From contig NZ_JAERUC010000122.1 of the NCBI RefSeq assembly GCF_016745505.1, forward strand, positions 1 to 33,706: 33,706 bases of DNA. Reading direction: 5' to 3'. Shown here one piece after another: positions 31,252-33,706 of this stretch (the first letter of the stretch is position 1; the number at the start of each line of letters is the position of its first letter). The notes under the pieces are model-generated. The model had not been told where the DNA came from. It did no database searches and was given only the letters and a program-made list of their open reading frames with translations. The position numbers were made by a program, and so were the translations under genes. This DNA comes from Streptomyces silvae. Its GTDB lineage: Bacteria > Actinomycetota > Actinomycetes > Streptomycetales > Streptomycetaceae.

Positions 31252-31360
31252 CACGCGCCTCCACAGGGGTCGGGGTGTTGTCCTGCCGACGCTAGGGAGT
31301 CCGCGTTTCGGTGCGGTGCCGTGAGGTGACCGGGGCGCAACCTTGCTCTCACTCGGCCGA

Positions 31361-31395
31361 GGGGGGTGCGGTGAGCCGGGCCCACCGCACCCCCC
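31361..31395 (-). terminator. Terminator of the acyltransferase gene
   Basis: GGGGGGTGCGGTG (31361-31373) pairs perfectly over 13 bp with CACCGCACCCCCC (31383-31395), with a 9-nt loop, beginning 30 nt past the acyltransferase stop on the minus strand. It separates the polysaccharide operon from the NarK gene. Confidence 0.65.
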
Positions 31396-31425
31396 GGGGC
31401 TTCCGGAAACGCGCCCGGAGCCCGG

Positions 31426-33009
31426 TCAGGCCTTGCGTCCCCGGTCCGCCCCGTTCGGCCACAGGCGCGGCCGGCGCTTGGCGGCGACGTCCTCGACCCA
31501 GCCGAACGCCAGTATCGCGAGCCCTATCAGCGGCCATATGGCGATCAGGACCAGCACCTCGTACGACTGCTCTATGTACGTACCGAACGTGTCGCCGAAC
31601 CACGGGACAGACCAGAGCTCGTCCACCAGCTGCGCGGCCGCCATCAGCAGCAGGTTGTGCCACAGATAGATCGTCACGGCCCGGTTGTTGGCCAGCGTGA
31701 CCAGGCTGTCCCAGCCGGCGAGCCTGCCGGGGAGCTTCTGCCAGGACGGGGCGTAGACCAGGAGGATCGCGCAGAAGCCGAGGGACCAGGTGGCCTGGGC
31801 GAGCGGGATCTCGTCCAGGTTCCAGCCCTCCTCGGTGAGGTGCCCGGAGGCCCACCACAGGCCGAAGCCCATGACGATCGCGGCGGACGACACCGCGATG
31901 TAGCGCGGGATCTCCTTCAGGAGCCCGTCGTTGTGGGCGAAGCCCAGGACCCAGCAGGACCCGAACACGGCGAAGTCGAGGAGCCCCTCGCCGAAGGTGC
32001 CGGGCACCGTCACGAGACCGGTCCCGATCACGGCGGTGAGGGCGATCGGGGCGAGCAGCGTGACCCAGGGCAGCTTGCGGAACGCCTTGAGCAGCAGCGG
32101 CGAGGCCAGCACGAACCAGAGGTAGGCCCGGATGTACCAGAGCGGCCCCGCCGCCTGGTCGGCCCAGGTCAGCTCGAACCAGCCGCCGGGCGACCCGCTC
32201 TCGTCGGGGTACGGGGGCGAGCCGAGCGGGAAGAGGTAGCTGCCGAGCTTGATGAACCACCACAGCCCCTCCTCCCGGACGGGCTTCCAGCTGAGCGCGA
32301 ACATGATCGGCACGATGACGAGCGAGAACGCCCACATCGGGGGGAGCAGCCTACGCAGCCGGCTGCGGATGACGCTCCCCGCCGGCCGGGCCAGCGAGCG
32401 GGCCATCAGCGAACCGGCCAGGGCGAACATCACGCCCATGGACGGGAAGAGGACGGTCAGCCAGGCCCACCCGAAGAGGTGGAAGACGACGACCCGGACC
32501 AGGGCCACGGCCCTGAGCAGGTCGAGGTAGCGGTCCCGGCCGGGCTTGGCGCGGGGCGCGGGCGCGGCTTCTGCGGGAGCCCCGCCCGCGGTGTCCGGGA
32601 CGACGGGGCCCGGGCGGGTGACGTCGGGGGCGGCGAGGACGGGCCCGGCCGTGTGCTCCGGGTACGCCGAGGGGACGGGGGCCGTGGCTGCCTTGACGGG
32701 CCCGGCCGTGTGCTCCGGGTACGCCGCAGGGGCGGTCCCCGGGTACGCCGCCGGGCCGGGCGGGACGACGGGCAGCGGGGCGGTGTGCGCGGCGCCGGCG
32801 GGTGCCGGTGCCGGGTAGCCGCCGCCCGGCTGCGCAGGCGGCCGGCCGGCGTCGGAGGACGGCCAGGCGCCCTCGCCGTATCCACCGTCGTAACCACCGC
32901 TGTGTCCGTCGCGGTATCCACCGCCGTGTCCGTCGCGGTATCCGTCGCCGTGGCCAGGTCCGTCGCCGTAGCCGGCGCCGTCCTGAAGAGGCCGGTCGGG
33001 ATAGGTCAT
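31426..33009 (-). CDS. Acyltransferase 3-family integral membrane protein
   Basis: A 527-residue protein. Residues ~1-155 are a cytoplasmic low-complexity leader, Gly/Tyr/Asp/His-rich first and Pro/Ala-rich later, with duplicated AYPEHTAGPV. From ~158 an OafA/NodX-type acyltransferase 3 domain begins with RDRYLDLLRAVALVRVVVFH, holding the family Arg and the conserved His, followed by about ten TM segments (for example PLWYIRAYLWFVLASPLL, AVTIYLWHNLLLMAAAQLV). Such enzymes acylate extracytoplasmic polysaccharides. Its ATG overlaps the stop of the upstream glycosyltransferase gene by 4 nt, so it probably modifies that enzyme's polymer, or exports/acylates it as IcaC-type proteins are proposed to do. 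The tail ends with basic residues. Confidence 0.9.
   Translation of the reverse strand: MTYPDRPLQDGAGYGDGPGHGDGYRDGHGGGYRDGHSGGYDGGYGEGAWPSSDAGRPPAQPGGGYPAPAPAGAAHTAPLPVVPPGPAAYPGTAPAAYPEHTAGPVKAATAPVPSAYPEHTAGPVLAAPDVTRPGPVVPDTAGGAPAEAAPAPRAKPGRDRYLDLLRAVALVRVVVFHLFGWAWLTVLFPSMGVMFALAGSLMARSLARPAGSVIRSRLRRLLPPMWAFSLVIVPIMFALSWKPVREEGLWWFIKLGSYLFPLGSPPYPDESGSPGGWFELTWADQAAGPLWYIRAYLWFVLASPLLLKAFRKLPWVTLLAPIALTAVIGTGLVTVPGTFGEGLLDFAVFGSCWVLGFAHNDGLLKEIPRYIAVSSAAIVMGFGLWWASGHLTEEGWNLDEIPLAQATWSLGFCAILLVYAPSWQKLPGRLAGWDSLVTLANNRAVTIYLWHNLLLMAAAQLVDELWSVPWFGDTFGTYIEQSYEVLVLIAIWPLIGLAILAFGWVEDVAAKRRPRLWPNGADRGRKA
32638..32726. repeat. 32-bp exact direct repeat in acyltransferase leader
   Basis: The 32-bp segment at 32638-32669 recurs exactly at 32695-32726 (period 57 bp, 19 codons), encoding the duplicated AYPEHTAGPV motif. 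A shorter third relative follows near 32738-32750. It is an in-frame internal duplication. Confidence 0.8.
32902..32943. repeat. 24-bp-period tandem repeat in acyltransferase leader
   Basis: An 18-bp word (32902-32919) repeats exactly at 32926-32943, period 24 bp, encoding repeated GYRDGH units; weaker copies flank it. In-frame length variation between strains is likely. Confidence 0.75.
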
Positions 33010-33706
33010 GCCACCGGCCTCCGGTCCTTGTCCGTGTCCTTACGGCGGTTCTGGGTACCGCCGGGCGCCTCCACCACGCCCGTACGCCGCAGCTTCTGCC
33101 AGCGCAGCCGGCCACCGGTGAGAGCGGTGATCCACGACTGGAGCAGCACGACGTACATCAGCTGCCGGTAGAGGATCTGCTGGAGCGGCAGCGAGATCAG
33201 ATGGGTCATGCGCTCCCGGTCGAGCCGGAAGGCGTACGCCGCGCAGACCGCCTGCACCAGCAGGACGCCGAACCAGGCCGCGACCGTCTTGCCCGTCGGG
33301 CCGAAGACCAGTCCGTACAGCAGGAAGACGTCGATGAGGGGCGCCAGCAGCGGGGCGACGACCATGAACAGGGAGACGAAGGGCAGGCCCACACGTCCGA
33401 AGCGGCCCGAGGGCCCCCGCTCGATGACGGCGCGGCGGTGCTTCCAGATGGCCTGCATCGTGCCGTACGACCACCGGTAGCGCTGCGACCACAGCTGCTG
33501 CACGGACTCGGGCGCCTCGGTCCAGGCGCGGGCGTTCTCCGCGTAGACGACGCGCCAGCCGTCGCGGTGCAGCGCCATGGTGACGTCGGTGTCCTCGGCG
33601 AGGGTGTCCTCGCTCATGCCGCCGATCCGGTCCAGCGCGTCCCGGCGGAACGCGCCGACCGCACCGGGGATGGTGGGCATGCAGCCCAGCAGGTCGTACA
33701 TCCTGC
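33006..33706 (-). CDS. Family 2 glycosyltransferase (MatB-like), C-terminal part, cut by window edge
   Basis: The last ~232 residues of a processive beta-glycosyltransferase. Visible are the acceptor-side catalytic motif in SEDTLAEDTDVTMAL (ED-D), the QRYRW motif of the Q(Q/R)xRW type used by cellulose, hyaluronan and PNAG synthases, and then C-terminal TM segments (PFVSLFMVVAPLLAPLIDVF, GVLLVQAVCAAYAF). The N-terminal nucleotide-binding half lies beyond 33706; the apparent Met near 33701 is internal. From the gene order I infer it is matB of the mat locus, which in S. lividans makes a PNAG-like extracellular glucan important for mycelial pellets, and which carries an N-terminal deacetylase domain that cannot be seen here. 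Its stop overlaps the acyltransferase start (33006-33009). Confidence 0.88.
   Translation of the reverse strand, partial: RMYDLLGCMPTIPGAVGAFRRDALDRIGGMSEDTLAEDTDVTMALHRDGWRVVYAENARAWTEAPESVQQLWSQRYRWSYGTMQAIWKHRRAVIERGPSGRFGRVGLPFVSLFMVVAPLLAPLIDVFLLYGLVFGPTGKTVAAWFGVLLVQAVCAAYAFRLDRERMTHLISLPLQQILYRQLMYVVLLQSWITALTGGRLRWQKLRRTGVVEAPGGTQNRRKDTDKDRRPVA

Noticed and set aside
1..33706. tRNA genes, CRISPR arrays, insertion sequences, attachment sites
   Set aside because: No cloverleaf with a GGTTCGAATCC-like arm, no regularly spaced repeats, no transposase or integrase and no flanking duplications were recognised by eye.

Overview
The window is high-GC actinobacterial DNA and almost certainly a Streptomyces chromosome. 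The evidence is third-position G/C codon use, many GTG/TTG starts, 4-nt start/stop overlaps, sugar ABC operons lacking their own ATPase, and a gene order (malic enzyme, HU, MurA-like, YqgE, helicase, ECF sigma/anti-sigma, HemD-type regulator, NarK) that I recall as conserved around sigU and nnaR in S. coelicolor. That synteny is from memory and was not searched. I saw no tRNA, rRNA, CRISPR array, insertion sequence, phage gene or attachment site.

Layout. (1) 259-3767, minus strand: a small helical protein, a large protein with an N-terminal WXG motif and a lipoprotein, resembling a type VII secretion cargo module; a two-TM protein with an exported domain (3960-4517) is divergent. (2) 4710-6927: a 3Fe-4S ferredoxin and a CYP105-like P450 opposite a TetR regulator, with a 15-bp inverted repeat in the shared promoter region. 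(3) 7045-12009: a three-subunit xanthine dehydrogenase-family operon (FAD, 2x[2Fe-2S], Mo). It has two oddities: a ~360-residue Pro/Ala/Glu-rich extension on the iron-sulfur subunit, and loss of several canonical active-site motifs, including the catalytic Glu, in the Mo subunit. This is the best candidate for an undescribed system here. (4) 12259-17054: a solute-binding lipoprotein, two permeases and a signal-less GH20 hexosaminidase, probably for uptake and intracellular cleavage of chito-oligosaccharide-like sugars, behind a tandem TGCA-N5-TGCA element. (5) 17297-22340: DUF3039-like protein, YqgE, MurA-like enolpyruvyl transferase, HU and an ACT-domain malic enzyme, separated by strong terminators. 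(6) 22792-27420: HelD-type helicase, an ECF sigma/zinc anti-sigma pair (sigU/rsuA-like) and a CGNR zinc-finger regulator. (7) 27522-31251: two tail-to-tail overlapping GNAT acetyltransferases, an NnaR-like regulator (HemD fold plus winged helix) and a NarK nitrate/nitrite transporter. (8) 31426-33706: a membrane acyltransferase translationally coupled to a truncated family 2 glycosyltransferase resembling the mat (mycelial aggregation, PNAG-like polymer) locus.

The three gaps over 300 bases (19873-20222, 20505-20906, 22341-22791) hold terminators, palindromes and probable promoters, and no gene I can support.
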